A DNA stretch of 64,000 nt from Woeseiaceae bacterium (GTDB lineage Bacteria; Pseudomonadota; Gammaproteobacteria; Steroidobacterales; Woeseiaceae), in the NCBI GenBank assembly GCA_028280615.1, contig JANQLK010000027.1:105160-169159 (forward strand). Direction: 5' to 3'. The notes below the pieces were generated by a model. The model saw only the letters and a program-made list of their open reading frames with translations, made no database searches and was not told where the DNA came from. Position numbers and translations under genes: made by a program. Position 1 is the stretch's first letter. Every line of letters begins with the position of its first letter. Shown piece by piece: positions 1 through 9,327 of this stretch.

Positions 1-62
1 TCGTCGTAATCCGCTTGCTTGGAAAATGCGTATGCGTCGAAGTTGTGGGTCGTGTGATTCAC
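1..62 (-). CDS. Partial divergent gene of unknown function (5' end only)
   Basis: A GTG codon at 62-60 is preceded on the minus strand by GGAGG six bases upstream, and the reading frame stays open to the window edge for 20 codons (begins NHTTHNFDAYAF after the start). It diverges from the LysR gene at 228, the usual layout for a LysR regulator and its target. Another frame starting with ATG near position 74 is also open, so the frame choice rests on the Shine-Dalgarno site and the more protein-like residues. No family can be named from so short a piece. Confidence 0.35.
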   Translation of the reverse strand, partial: MNHTTHNFDAYAFSKQADYD

Positions 63-227
63 GGTACGCCTCCATTTGCCTTTATGCCTGAAGACCAAGA
101 TTGCTTGAGCCAAATGGCTCGTACTGATCCTGGAGAGCACTTATTTCAAGTAAATTCAGCGGTACTCGCAAACGATCGTTTCTTTGCCTAGACTTAGTAA
201 AACTAAGCCAACAGGAGAACGCTGCGC

Positions 228-1130
228 ATGGCTCGGCGCACCTATCCACTGAATGCTCTGCGGGCCTTCGAGGCCGCCGCCCGGCACTTGAGCTACGTCA
301 AGGCGGCTGACGAGTTGTTCGTGACGCCGGCGGCACTCAGCCACCAGGTCAAACGCCTCGAGGCGTATCTTGGCGTTCCTTTGTTTCGCCGACTCCCGCG
401 CGGCTTGCTGCTGACGGACGCCGGGCAACAGCTGTTGCCGGAGCTCCGGGATGTATTCCTCAGGTTGGACGTCGTCGTCGACCGCGTGCGCGACAGTGAC
501 CGGCGTGGCGCGTTAACCATCAGCGTCGCACCCGTTTTTGCGACAAAGTGGCTGCTACCGCGCCTCGATCGCTTCGACGAGCAACACCCGGATATCGATC
601 TCCGCATCTCATCCAGCTTGAACATAGTCGATTTCGCCCGCGACGCTTTCGACGCCGCCGTCCGTCTCGGTGGAGGTGAGTACCCGGGGCTGAAGGCTGA
701 CAAGCTCTTCGACGAAACCGTGACTCCCATGTGCAGCCCGCGCTTACTCGAGGGCGGCAAGCCGCAAGGCGCGCCGTCGATACTGCAACGTCTGGTGTTA
801 CTTCACGATGATTCCATGAGCTTCGATTCGAGCGCACCGACCTGGGAGTCCTGGCTGCAGGCAGCGGGTGCCGCCGACGTCGATGCGTCACGCGGGCCGC
901 GATTTGGACAACCGGATCACGCGCTACAGGCCGCGATTGACGGCGCCGGCGTCGTCCTCGGCTGGCGAACGCTGGCGAACAAAGATATCGCGGCGGGGCG
1001 ACTCGTAACTCTATCCGATCTCAGCCTGCCGCTCGGCTCGGCGTTCTACCTCGTGTATCCCACGCCGTTCGCGGAGCGCCGCAAGATCCGTATTTTTCGG
1101 AGTTGGTTGTCAAACGAGCTCGTGTCCTGA
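228..1130 (+). CDS. LysR-family transcriptional regulator, GcvA-like
   Basis: A 300-residue protein, the usual length for LysR regulators. Residues 5-65 form the winged HTH: PLNALRAFEAAARHLSYVKA, then ADELFVTPAALSHQVKRLEA, the GcvA-type signature with alanine-rich helices. The rest is a periplasmic-binding-protein-like effector domain starting near residue 92. It should bind DNA as a tetramer and control the divergent gene at the left edge. AGGAG lies about 12 bases before the ATG. The ligand cannot be read from sequence; glycine is known only for E. coli GcvA, and many GcvA-like members regulate unrelated catabolic or stress genes. Confidence 0.88.
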   Translation: MARRTYPLNALRAFEAAARHLSYVKAADELFVTPAALSHQVKRLEAYLGVPLFRRLPRGLLLTDAGQQLLPELRDVFLRLDVVVDRVRDSDRRGALTISVAPVFATKWLLPRLDRFDEQHPDIDLRISSSLNIVDFARDAFDAAVRLGGGEYPGLKADKLFDETVTPMCSPRLLEGGKPQGAPSILQRLVLLHDDSMSFDSSAPTWESWLQAAGAADVDASRGPRFGQPDHALQAAIDGAGVVLGWRTLANKDIAAGRLVTLSDLSLPLGSAFYLVYPTPFAERRKIRIFRSWLSNELVS

Positions 1131-1344
1131 CAGCTGCCTGCGTCGTTCACCGTGAACCGGCGACATTCGGCTGCGAATCTATAGGAATTTCTGCTGCTTA
1201 TGCGGGTTTTCGTGCAAGTGCAGTGTGGCCTCAAGACTCGGCAAGGAGTCCCTCCGGGTCGGCTCCCCGCTGATTGCACTAGACCGTCGTATAGCGCACA
1301 CTTACCGCACACATGTTCGCATAACGAACACTTAGGGGTTAGAC

Positions 1345-3072
1345 ATGATCAGATATCTGTCAGCACTCGCGCTGTGCTGTGCCCTTTGCCTTGTTGCCTG
1401 CGGGGAGCGGCAGTCGGCACCGCAGGACATGCCGACGGCCCAGGAGCAACCCGCCGGATCACAGTCGGCGGACAGCGGCCCACAGTTCGGGCCACTCAAC
1501 CGCCCCGGCAACTACGATGAGCTGATCGCGTTGCATGCAGAACTGGTCGACTGGCGCCCATTCTCGCCGGTCGATGGTGTCGTCGACTATTCCGCGGCAC
1601 GGATCGCCGAGCGCATCAGAGACATTGACGACATGCAGGCGCGCCTGGCGCGCATCGGCGTTGAGGGGTGGTCCGTCTCTCGGCAGATGGACTACCTCAT
1701 CGTGCGCGCGGAACTCGACCAGGAAGAGTTCATCCTGCGTGTAACTCGGCCGTGGGCGCGCGATCCAGGGTTCTATCTATCCGCACTACTGAGGATTGCA
1801 TTCACGGACTTGCCAATCGACGGGGAGGCGCTGGGCACGTTGCGGCAGAATTTGCGCGCGGTGCCGGCAATGCTCGAGCAGGCACGCTCGAATCTCACGG
1901 ACGCCGCAGCGGATAATGTGGCACTGGCGATTCGTTCGCTCACTCAGTCGGACGGCGTGGAACACGGCTTTCCGTATCGAGAGATTCCGCCGGCGGGCGT
2001 AATCGGCTGGTACGAGGATTTTCTCTCGCGTGCCGACGCGCAGCCGGAGCTCAGATCTGAGATTGAAGCGGTATTGACATCGTTGCAGTCGTTTCACGAT
2101 TGGCTGGTCGCAAACCGGAATTCCATGAACGACCTGAACGGAGTCGGCAAGCCGGCACTCGACTGGTTTGTGCGCAACGCGCTGCTGATTCCGTACACGA
2201 GCGAGGAAATGCTGATTCTTGCGCAGCGCGAGTTCGAGCGCCTGTGGGCATTCTATGCGCTCGAACGTCATCGAAACCGCGGATTGCCCGAAATCGCTCT
2301 TCCAACGTCGCGCGAAGAGTACGAGCAGAGGCTCGCTGATACGGACAATAGTGTGCGGAGCTGGTTGGTCGAGGACGAAGTCATCACGATTCCCGACTAC
2401 ATACCGACGGACTGGCGCGAGATGGGATTCAACGTTCCCTGGACCGAACGGGACGCGGGGCCAAATTTCTGGGAGGCCGTACAATTCCGCAACCCCGCGC
2501 CGGACCATCTGCATGCGGTGATACCAGGTCATCGCTACGACGGCTGGGTATCGCCCCGCGTTGACAACCCGATCCGCAGCAAGGCCAACTTTGGCGCGCG
2601 TCGTGAAGGCTGGGCCGTTTACCTGGAGGAGGGCATGATGCGGGCCGGACTGCTCGATTCCGAGCCGCGAGTTCAGGAACTGATTTACGTTTTTGGCATC
2701 TGGCGCGCGTCACGCACGGTGGGCGATATTCTGAATCAATGGAATGACATGACGCTCACAGAAACCGCGGATTACTGGGTTGATGTCACGCCGATGCTCG
2801 ATCCCGACGTCGCTCGCAAGTACGCCTACCTGCAACCCGCACCCGGCCACGGTCTGCAATACACAATCGGCGCGCTACAGGTCTTTGAGCTCCTGTCCGC
2901 GCGAAAGATCCAATTGCGCGACAGCTTTGTGTTGAAGGACTTTCACGACGAGTTCATGTCGAAAGGCAAGATTCCGGTCGCTCTCATACGCTACGAGATG
3001 ACCGGGGACGACAGCGTGGTCCGGGAATTCTGGAACCGGCAGCCTCTCACGGCGTTCCTGCAAGAGCAGTAG
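1345..3072 (+). CDS. DUF885-family lipoprotein, putative peptidase/hydrolase
   Basis: A 575-residue protein with a lipoprotein signal: hydrophobic LSALALCCALCLVACG with a cysteine at residue 19, followed by a Gln/Pro/Ser-rich linker. The body matches DUF885. The C-terminal third carries the EGWAVYLEEGMMRAGLL segment, which resembles the zinc-peptidase-like helix motif of this family, and ends with the usual helical domain. It is likely anchored in the outer or inner membrane, facing the periplasm. The biochemical substrate of DUF885 proteins is mostly unknown; some act on dipeptides. It stands alone, between the LysR gene and a convergent deacetylase gene. Confidence 0.82.
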   Translation: MIRYLSALALCCALCLVACGERQSAPQDMPTAQEQPAGSQSADSGPQFGPLNRPGNYDELIALHAELVDWRPFSPVDGVVDYSAARIAERIRDIDDMQARLARIGVEGWSVSRQMDYLIVRAELDQEEFILRVTRPWARDPGFYLSALLRIAFTDLPIDGEALGTLRQNLRAVPAMLEQARSNLTDAAADNVALAIRSLTQSDGVEHGFPYREIPPAGVIGWYEDFLSRADAQPELRSEIEAVLTSLQSFHDWLVANRNSMNDLNGVGKPALDWFVRNALLIPYTSEEMLILAQREFERLWAFYALERHRNRGLPEIALPTSREEYEQRLADTDNSVRSWLVEDEVITIPDYIPTDWREMGFNVPWTERDAGPNFWEAVQFRNPAPDHLHAVIPGHRYDGWVSPRVDNPIRSKANFGARREGWAVYLEEGMMRAGLLDSEPRVQELIYVFGIWRASRTVGDILNQWNDMTLTETADYWVDVTPMLDPDVARKYAYLQPAPGHGLQYTIGALQVFELLSARKIQLRDSFVLKDFHDEFMSKGKIPVALIRYEMTGDDSVVREFWNRQPLTAFLQEQ

Positions 3073-3093
3073 CAACGAGAGACGCGGTCATGT

Positions 3094-4122
3094 CTACGCG
3101 GCGTTTTCACGTACCCATCTGGCTACCTGGGCATGTGTGCCAAACCATGCCCCGCCCAGTGATTTAGCGTGTTCGACAATTTGCTCGATTATCCAGATCC
3201 TAGACCGGTGACCGATCACATGCGGGTGCATCAGCAGTTGGAATACGTCTCCCTCCTCGGCAGCCGCTTCCAGCTCGTCCTTGAATATTTCGAACACGTT
3301 AGTTGGTGACAGCCAGGGCCGTGCCCCGGCGCGGCTGAAACTGAGGTAAACGGCATCGTCGCGCGCCCACTCGACCGGCACCTCCACGAGCCCTGAGCTT
3401 GCGCCTTCGAGCAACAGCTCGTAGCAGGAATCGTCCGCCATCATCGAACTGTCGTATTCGAGGCCGATCTCGGCGACGAGTTCGATGGTGTTCGGACTCA
3501 AATCGAAATTCGCCGACCGGTGGCCGACAATGTCCTGGCCGGAAACGCGCTCCAGAACGTCACGCGCCCGCAACATGATTTCGCGTTCGGTGTTCCGGTC
3601 CATGCCCGAGTTATTCGCATGAATCCAGCCGTGAAGACCAAGCTCGTGACCTTCGGCGGCGATCCGGCGCGTCTCGTCCGGGTCTATCAGCGACACAACG
3701 GCCGGGATATAGAATGTCGCTGGGACGTCGTGCCGCGCCAGGATCTCCAGTATGCGAGGCACCCCGACGCGACGGCCGCGCTGGCCCCAGGCCAGTCTGC
3801 CTGGGGCGAAGTTGCCGCCCGCGAGAGACCCGACTTCATGGTCGACGTCGAACGAAAGTGCGACGGCGAATCTTGAGCGCTCTGGCCAGCGCTCTGGTTT
3901 GAGTCTTCGTCCCGGACGCACACGCCCGAGAATCTCGATCCACTCGTGCTCAGTCATCTCCCAGGGCCTGTCGAGCCGATCGGCAAGCGGTCCTTCCGGG
4001 GGATCGAAGTAGCCGATTCTCGGCCCGCCGGCTTGGTTGGCAATGGATGCCTGGCGTGCACCCAGGAGACCTCCGGCCACCGCTGCGGCACTCATGTTTC
4101 TAAGAAACTCGCGTCTGCTCAT
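3094..4122 (-). CDS. Polysaccharide deacetylase family protein, Tat-exported
   Basis: The start at 4122 gives the N-terminus MSRREFLRNMSAAAVAGG, a twin-arginine signal (SRREFL); the longer open frame upstream has no plausible start signal. The NodB-type domain shows the catalytic Asp/metal Asp pair in SFDVDHE (about residue 95) and the HxxxH metal ligands in LHGWIHANNS. The C-terminal part has LLMHPHVIGHRSRI, the other active-site histidine. Such enzymes remove N-acetyl or related groups from sugars, or act as puuE-like amidases; the HEVGS context and the Tat signal suggest a folded metalloenzyme in the periplasm. The substrate is not determinable. It converges on the DUF885 gene with a 21-base gap. 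Confidence 0.85.
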   Translation of the reverse strand: MSRREFLRNMSAAAVAGGLLGARQASIANQAGGPRIGYFDPPEGPLADRLDRPWEMTEHEWIEILGRVRPGRRLKPERWPERSRFAVALSFDVDHEVGSLAGGNFAPGRLAWGQRGRRVGVPRILEILARHDVPATFYIPAVVSLIDPDETRRIAAEGHELGLHGWIHANNSGMDRNTEREIMLRARDVLERVSGQDIVGHRSANFDLSPNTIELVAEIGLEYDSSMMADDSCYELLLEGASSGLVEVPVEWARDDAVYLSFSRAGARPWLSPTNVFEIFKDELEAAAEEGDVFQLLMHPHVIGHRSRIWIIEQIVEHAKSLGGAWFGTHAQVARWVRENAA

Positions 4123-4573
4123 TGTAATCTGCCTGTTCGAATCGGTTGGCAATTCGGTGCCGTTATCCACAACTGTGCGCTGCGGCCCGGAATGCGCGCC
4201 GGTCCGCACGACAGGGACAGTCGCCATCGTAACCTACAAAGTCCAATGCCGAGGAAGACCGCCTGCTGTGTAGTCGGTCCGCGTCGAGTCATCGATCGCG
4301 GTAACGAACGAGAAGGCTTTGAGTCACCGATGAACATCCCGCGCTTTTTGGATACGCAAGGATGCCGCGGTTCTTAAGGGGTGTTAACCGGTCACAGGTT
4401 TGCACCTTGTTCCGGACACATAGTTGACACTCTGTCCGGTGTGAACGGATTGGGGCCGGGTTCCACCGAGCTCCTTTCAGTCCGGGCAACGTCGCACCGC
4501 TGCCCATGTTGAGTTCGCTGACATCGGCACCGATATTCCCGGCGTGGCGCTACCTCGACCGAGTTGATGGATC

Positions 4574-4594
4574 GAATGTTATGTTATAACATTC
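4574..4594. promoter_or_regulatory. Zur-type operator palindrome upstream of TonB receptor
   Basis: A perfect inverted repeat GAATGTTAT-gtt-ATAACATTC lies 42 bases before the receptor start at 4636. From memory, the gammaproteobacterial Zur consensus contains ATGTTATAnTATAACAT and the alphaproteobacterial one ATGTTATAACAT; this site satisfies the 12-base core ATGTTATAACAT exactly. The position is suited to repression of the receptor and the ABC genes behind it. Assignment to Zur rather than another metalloregulator is inference. Confidence 0.6.
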
Positions 4595-4635
4595 ACTCAC
4601 ATTTGTCCTGCGTATCACGACTCGGGCATACATCT

Positions 4636-6735
4636 ATGAAATTCGGTCTGACGCTATTGGTTGGAATTGCCGCCCTCGGTAGTCAGGTTCACGCGCAGGA
4701 TATCAAGCGTGAGGACGTCGAAGAGATTATTGTCTATGGTACGCGCGAGGACGGTTACCGAGCGACTGTCGCGCCACAGGTCAATAAGACCGATACGCCA
4801 CTTCAAGAGATCCCGTTCTCGGTGCAGGTCGTCACTCGCGAACTCATCGAGGAGCGCGGTATTGCGACCCTTGGAGAAGCCCTTCGTTACACCCCTGGTC
4901 TCGCACCCCAGGTAGGCTTCGGTGCATCTAACGACAGGCTGACGATTCGTGGCTCTACCGTGCCATTCAACTACAAGAACGGATTTAGGCGAAGCGGCTT
5001 TTCGGCAAACGACCAACTCGCCAACATCGAGCAGATTGAGATTCTAAAAGGCCCGGCCTCCGCTCTGTACGGTCGTACCGAAGCCGGCGGGGTGGTCAAC
5101 ATTGTGACCAAGCAGCCACTCAGTGAAGCCTTCGCCAATTTAAGCGGAGAGTACGGTGACTTCGATGCTCTGCGCCTGACGGCCGATCTGAACGCGCCGC
5201 TCTCGGACGCGGTTAACGCACGGCTCAACCTTTCCTATGATGATCGAAACAGCTTTCGCGACCTTGTGTACTCACGCGAGTATTTCATTGCACCAGTGGT
5301 GCAATGGCGGCCGAGTGACCGCACAACCCTGACAGTCGAAGGTGAGTATGCTGATCGCGAGGCATTCGCGGATCGTGGTTTCGGTAATAGTTCGGCTTTT
5401 CTCGAAGCGCCGTTGGAGCGCCAGTTCGGCAATCAAGATGCGCGGCAGGACCGCAACGGTGGGCTTGTCACGGCGGTGATCGAACACAGTTTCACCGACG
5501 CAATCAGCGGCCGCCTGGCTGCTTCGTATTCAGAGGTGGAGCTTGAAGGGATTTTTTACAACTATGGCTTCCCTCCGGTCTCTGGCGCGGGAGGGCCCGA
5601 TCCGACTGTGAACGTGCGGCCGACCGACGCCGAGGACAAACAGACGAATTCTACGATACAAGCCGAGCTCTACGCCCAGCTCCGCACTGGGGAGATCGAC
5701 CACAAGCTGCTCCTTGGCGCTGAGTATGGGGAAGACACTTGGGATTACTTGTACCTCGGCGGACAAACGGTCCAATTGGCCTTTGATAATCCCGTCTTCC
5801 CAACACCGACGGCGCAAGGACCGTTCACACTGTCCTTCGGTGGCGATAACAATACGGAGTCCTTGGCGATCTATTTCCAGGACGAAATGTCGTTCGGTGA
5901 TTTTCGATTGCTGGTCGGTGGACGCTATGATGAGAGCGATAACGACGGTTTTGACAGCGTTTTTGGGCCAAACCCCCGGGCCACGCGAGAAGAATCGAAG
6001 TTCTCACCCCGCGTAGGTCTAACCTGGACGCCCGTTCAGCAAGCTTCGCTGTATGCGAGCTGGTCGAATTCCTTTGTACCGCAAACCTTCGCCGGTGTGT
6101 TGCGAGGGGGTGGGTTACCGGAGGCGCTTGAGGGGGAGTCCTATGAGGTTGGAGCGAAGTTCTCGTTTCTGGGCGGACGGGTCAGACCAACAATCTCGCT
6201 GTTTGACATCGAACGCACAGGTGTTGCTGTATCGGATCCGGAGGACTTCAATTTCGTCATTCAGATTGGAGAGACTCAAACCCGCGGGTTCGAGATTGAA
6301 GCTCCCGCGGCGATTACAGAGCGCTGGCGTCTGATTGCCAACTATACCTACCTCGACGCCGAGATAACCAGGGACTCGTCGCGCCCTGTGGGCACGAAAC
6401 TTGTTAACGTTCCCGACCGCAGCGCCAGCTTATGGACCAGCTACGACATCGGCGGTTCATTCGAAGGACTCAGCGCGGGCGTGGGCGTCGTCTACATAGG
6501 GGAGCGTGCTGGGAACAGTTCCGGTTCGATCGAAATACCCGACTACACGAGGGTAGACGCAAATCTGGCATATTCATTTCAGGTTGGCGCAAAGCCTCTC
6601 GAGGCGCAACTCAATGTGCTCAACGTGTTTGACGAGTTCTATTACGACAGTGGCGGTGGTTTTATCCCGCTGTACCCGGGCGCGCCGCGTACAGTAACCT
6701 TGCGACTCTCGTACAATTTCGGTGCGGGCCGATAA
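4636..6735 (+). CDS. TonB-dependent receptor (siderophore/metallophore type), probably zinc-regulated
   Basis: About 699 residues with a signal peptide ending VHAQ. A TonB box (EEIIVYGTRE) follows directly after the signal, then the plug domain (LQEIPFSVQVVTRELIEERG ... LTIRGS ... IEILKGPASALYGR) and a 22-strand barrel ending LRLSYNFGAGR. The plug resembles TonB-siderophore receptors (ferrichrome/catecholate class). I chose the ATG at 4636 because the signal peptide starts there and the Zur-like operator lies just upstream; the longer frame from 4564 would run through that operator. The operator suggests uptake of zinc or a zinc-metallophore rather than iron. The ABC transporter genes at 7053-10800 follow in the same direction. 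Confidence 0.88.
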   Translation: MKFGLTLLVGIAALGSQVHAQDIKREDVEEIIVYGTREDGYRATVAPQVNKTDTPLQEIPFSVQVVTRELIEERGIATLGEALRYTPGLAPQVGFGASNDRLTIRGSTVPFNYKNGFRRSGFSANDQLANIEQIEILKGPASALYGRTEAGGVVNIVTKQPLSEAFANLSGEYGDFDALRLTADLNAPLSDAVNARLNLSYDDRNSFRDLVYSREYFIAPVVQWRPSDRTTLTVEGEYADREAFADRGFGNSSAFLEAPLERQFGNQDARQDRNGGLVTAVIEHSFTDAISGRLAASYSEVELEGIFYNYGFPPVSGAGGPDPTVNVRPTDAEDKQTNSTIQAELYAQLRTGEIDHKLLLGAEYGEDTWDYLYLGGQTVQLAFDNPVFPTPTAQGPFTLSFGGDNNTESLAIYFQDEMSFGDFRLLVGGRYDESDNDGFDSVFGPNPRATREESKFSPRVGLTWTPVQQASLYASWSNSFVPQTFAGVLRGGGLPEALEGESYEVGAKFSFLGGRVRPTISLFDIERTGVAVSDPEDFNFVIQIGETQTRGFEIEAPAAITERWRLIANYTYLDAEITRDSSRPVGTKLVNVPDRSASLWTSYDIGGSFEGLSAGVGVVYIGERAGNSSGSIEIPDYTRVDANLAYSFQVGAKPLEAQLNVLNVFDEFYYDSGGGFIPLYPGAPRTVTLRLSYNFGAGR

Positions 6736-7052
6736 TCGCTGTTACGGTGTCTAAGGTTCGCGGTGTCTTGCCACAGCACTCCTGGTGTGTCGGTCGCTCG
6801 GTTACGTGCGCGCGAGCGGAGTGTTTGGTCTAAAGCCCAAAATCGCGATCGAAGAAAGCCACGCCTCGAGTTTTGCCAACCGGGCCTCGCGGACACAGGC
6901 CTCGTCTGCACCGATACGGTCGGCCAGTCGTATAATCCCGGAGTGGTTCTGCTGCTCCGCGTTGTCTGTCTTACTTCGGTCCTCGGTCTCCCGACGTGCG
7001 CGCCAGTGCACTACGGATCGTAAGGATTTCGGACGAAACGCCTGTTACAGCA
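6736..7052. other. Intergenic stretch between receptor and ABC genes
   Basis: A 317-base gap on the same strand. I see no gene, strong terminator hairpin or repeat in it. The downstream ABC genes could have their own promoter here or share the receptor transcript. Confidence 0.4.
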
Positions 7053-7793
7053 ATGACAGAAGAGAACAGTGAGCAAACACAACCGCCTATGCTGAAGGCA
7101 GTGGATCTGTCAAAGATCTATGACAACGTCACAGCACTTGACTCGCTGAACCTTACAGTACACGCAGAGGACGTGTACTGCCTGCTAGGGGCTAACGGAG
7201 CTGGCAAAACGACCACGATCAACCTGTTCTTGAATTTCGTTCAACCGTCCGGCGGCAACGCCTTTATCAAGGGTTTGGACGTTGTCACGTATCCGCTCGA
7301 AACGAAAAAGTACGTCGCCTACATACCTGAGCAGGTCAATCTCTATCGCAATCTTTCGGGTATGGAGAACCTCGAGTATTTTTCCGCGCTGGCCGGAAAC
7401 AAGGACTATACGAAGGACGATTTCTTCGCGTTCTTCGACGAAGTCGGCTTACGACGAACCGATGCGGAGCGCCGTGTGGCGGGCTACTCCAAAGGTATGC
7501 GGCAGAAGGTGGGTATCGCCGTTGCGCTGGCCAAGAAGGCGGAAGTTCTACTGCTTGATGAGCCGACCAGCGGACTGGATCCGAAAGCATCGAATGAGTT
7601 TTCCAGCCTCCTGGTGAAGCTGGCATCACGTGGGTGTGCCGTCCTGATGGCCACCCATGATCTCTTCCGCGCCAAGGAGTCAGGAACGAAGGTTGGAATT
7701 ATGAGCGCCGGCCGATTGATGATGGAAGCTGCAACTGACGACCTCGGACATGCCGAGTTGGAAAGACTCTATCTCGAGACGATCGACGGCTGA
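7053..7793 (+). CDS. ABC-2 type transporter ATP-binding protein
   Basis: 246 residues from the ATG at 7053 (MTEENSEQ). All nucleotide-binding motifs are visible: Walker A GANGAGKTTT, Q-loop region YIPEQVNLY, signature YSKGMRQKVGIA, Walker B EVLLLDEPTSGLDP and the switch histidine in ATHDLFRAKES. It belongs with CcmA/NosF/drug-exporter type ATPases. Two DUF3526-type permeases follow, so one ATPase serves a two-permease ABC-2 exporter. The reading frame extends further upstream without a better start. Together with the preceding TonB receptor this could be a metal- or peptide-linked transport unit; the cargo is unknown. Confidence 0.9.
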   Translation: MTEENSEQTQPPMLKAVDLSKIYDNVTALDSLNLTVHAEDVYCLLGANGAGKTTTINLFLNFVQPSGGNAFIKGLDVVTYPLETKKYVAYIPEQVNLYRNLSGMENLEYFSALAGNKDYTKDDFFAFFDEVGLRRTDAERRVAGYSKGMRQKVGIAVALAKKAEVLLLDEPTSGLDPKASNEFSSLLVKLASRGCAVLMATHDLFRAKESGTKVGIMSAGRLMMEAATDDLGHAELERLYLETIDG

Positions 7794-7869
7794 ATCCTGC
7801 TCTGTACGGGCGATAGATATGACCTCGTTTTCGCACAGCATCCAAGACTGACGAAAGTCGCACAAGACC

Positions 7870-9288
7870 GTGATTAGCGATATTGCAAACAAGGAGTTTA
7901 CGGAAATCGTACGCGACGGCCGATTTCGGCTGACGAGCCTGATCGTATTCGTGCTGTTGGTCATATCCTGCGCTGTCGGATGGAACTACTATGACACCAG
8001 CGCCCGGGAAAGGTCGGCGATGCAAGAGTCGTCGTACGAGCAATGGCTTGGTCAGGGGAGGCGCAATGCACATTCCGCGACGCACTACGGCATCTATGTC
8101 TTCAAACCGTTGCTACCTCTGGCTTTGATCGACAAGGGAACCGACGGGTATACCGGGACGTCCATTTTTCTTGAGTCGCATAAGCAGAACGAATCGAAAC
8201 TTCGTCCGGCGAAGGACATCGCCGGTGTATCACGTTTCGGAGAGTTGACAGCTGCGACTGTTCTGCAGATGTTTGTTCCGTTGATGATCGTCTTCGTGGC
8301 GTTCTCAACGATTTCCAGGGAGAGAGAAGAAGGCACGCTTCGACAGACTTTGAGTCTCGGCGTTTCGCGCCTGAACGTAGGGATTGGTAAGTTTGCCGGG
8401 ACCGGCAAGGTCTTGCTCTGTGTCTTCCTTCCAATCGTGGCCATTACTTCCGCCTTCCTTCTCACCTCTGAAACGCGAGCGGAGTTTGATTATCCGACCC
8501 GCGGAGCGTTGTTTGTTCTCTCATACCTGGTCTACTTCACGATTTGGCTGCTTATTGCGATCGCAAGTTCTGCCTGGTTTTCGTCTCGTGGATCGCTGAT
8601 CTTCCTGCTCGCTTTCTGGGTACTGTCTGCTTTGTTTATACCTCGCGGCGTAGCGGATGCCTCAAAGCGACTTTATCCGACGCCATCGGTTGCGGAGTTT
8701 TCGAGGGCAATGGAGCAGGAAATGCTCGTTGCCGAGAACGAAAGGAACGAAAAGCTACGAGAGCAGGTGCTGTCGCAATACGGCGTGTCAGAAGTGGACG
8801 AGCTACCGTTCAACTTCGCTGGGTTGGATCTACAGGATTCCGAAGAGAAGGGTAATGACGTCATTGACCGATACTATCGGCGATTGAACGACACACTGAA
8901 TCGACAAGACCGCCTTCATCAATCCTTGTCTTTTTTGTCTCCAACACAGGCGGTCCGATTTCTCTCGATGGGGCTTGCCGGGACCGACACAGCCCAAAAC
9001 AAGGACTTTGCAGCCGCAGCGGAGGCGTATAGGAGAACAATGGTCCGTGAGATGAATAGTGTCGTTAGAGACAACGTTGGCGAAGTTGACGACGAATACC
9101 GCGGAACTCAGAGTCTAAGTCGCCAAACTGGCCGTGAAACGTGGGCTAAGGTGGCAGAATTCCACTATAACGTGCCGGACGCCGCATGGGTCTTGCGAAA
9201 CCACCTGTTGAGCGTCACCGCTCTGCTTACCTGGCTGATCGTGGCCGTTTGCTTCTCCGTATGGTCAGTCAGCAGAATGAGAGTCTGA
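7870..9288 (+). CDS. ABC-2 type permease with DUF3526-like domain (first of two)
   Basis: 472 residues, GTG start. The first membrane segment is at residues 22-40 (LTSLIVFVLLVISCAVGW), then a periplasmic domain of about 110 residues. Five further segments follow (MFVPLMIVFVAFS, VLLCVFLPIVAITSAFLL, LFVLSYLVYFTIWLL and so on), the GTLRQTLSLGVSR loop contacts the ATPase, and a last segment lies at the C-terminus. This layout is typical of the NosY-like COG1277/DUF3526 permeases. It is separated by 76 bases from the ATPase and 39 bases from a second, similar permease, so the three form an operon. Confidence 0.82.
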   Translation: MISDIANKEFTEIVRDGRFRLTSLIVFVLLVISCAVGWNYYDTSARERSAMQESSYEQWLGQGRRNAHSATHYGIYVFKPLLPLALIDKGTDGYTGTSIFLESHKQNESKLRPAKDIAGVSRFGELTAATVLQMFVPLMIVFVAFSTISREREEGTLRQTLSLGVSRLNVGIGKFAGTGKVLLCVFLPIVAITSAFLLTSETRAEFDYPTRGALFVLSYLVYFTIWLLIAIASSAWFSSRGSLIFLLAFWVLSALFIPRGVADASKRLYPTPSVAEFSRAMEQEMLVAENERNEKLREQVLSQYGVSEVDELPFNFAGLDLQDSEEKGNDVIDRYYRRLNDTLNRQDRLHQSLSFLSPTQAVRFLSMGLAGTDTAQNKDFAAAAEAYRRTMVREMNSVVRDNVGEVDDEYRGTQSLSRQTGRETWAKVAEFHYNVPDAAWVLRNHLLSVTALLTWLIVAVCFSVWSVSRMRV

Positions 9289-9327
9289 TGATGCAGAGTC
9301 TCTGCAACTGCTGCCCGCGATTCAATC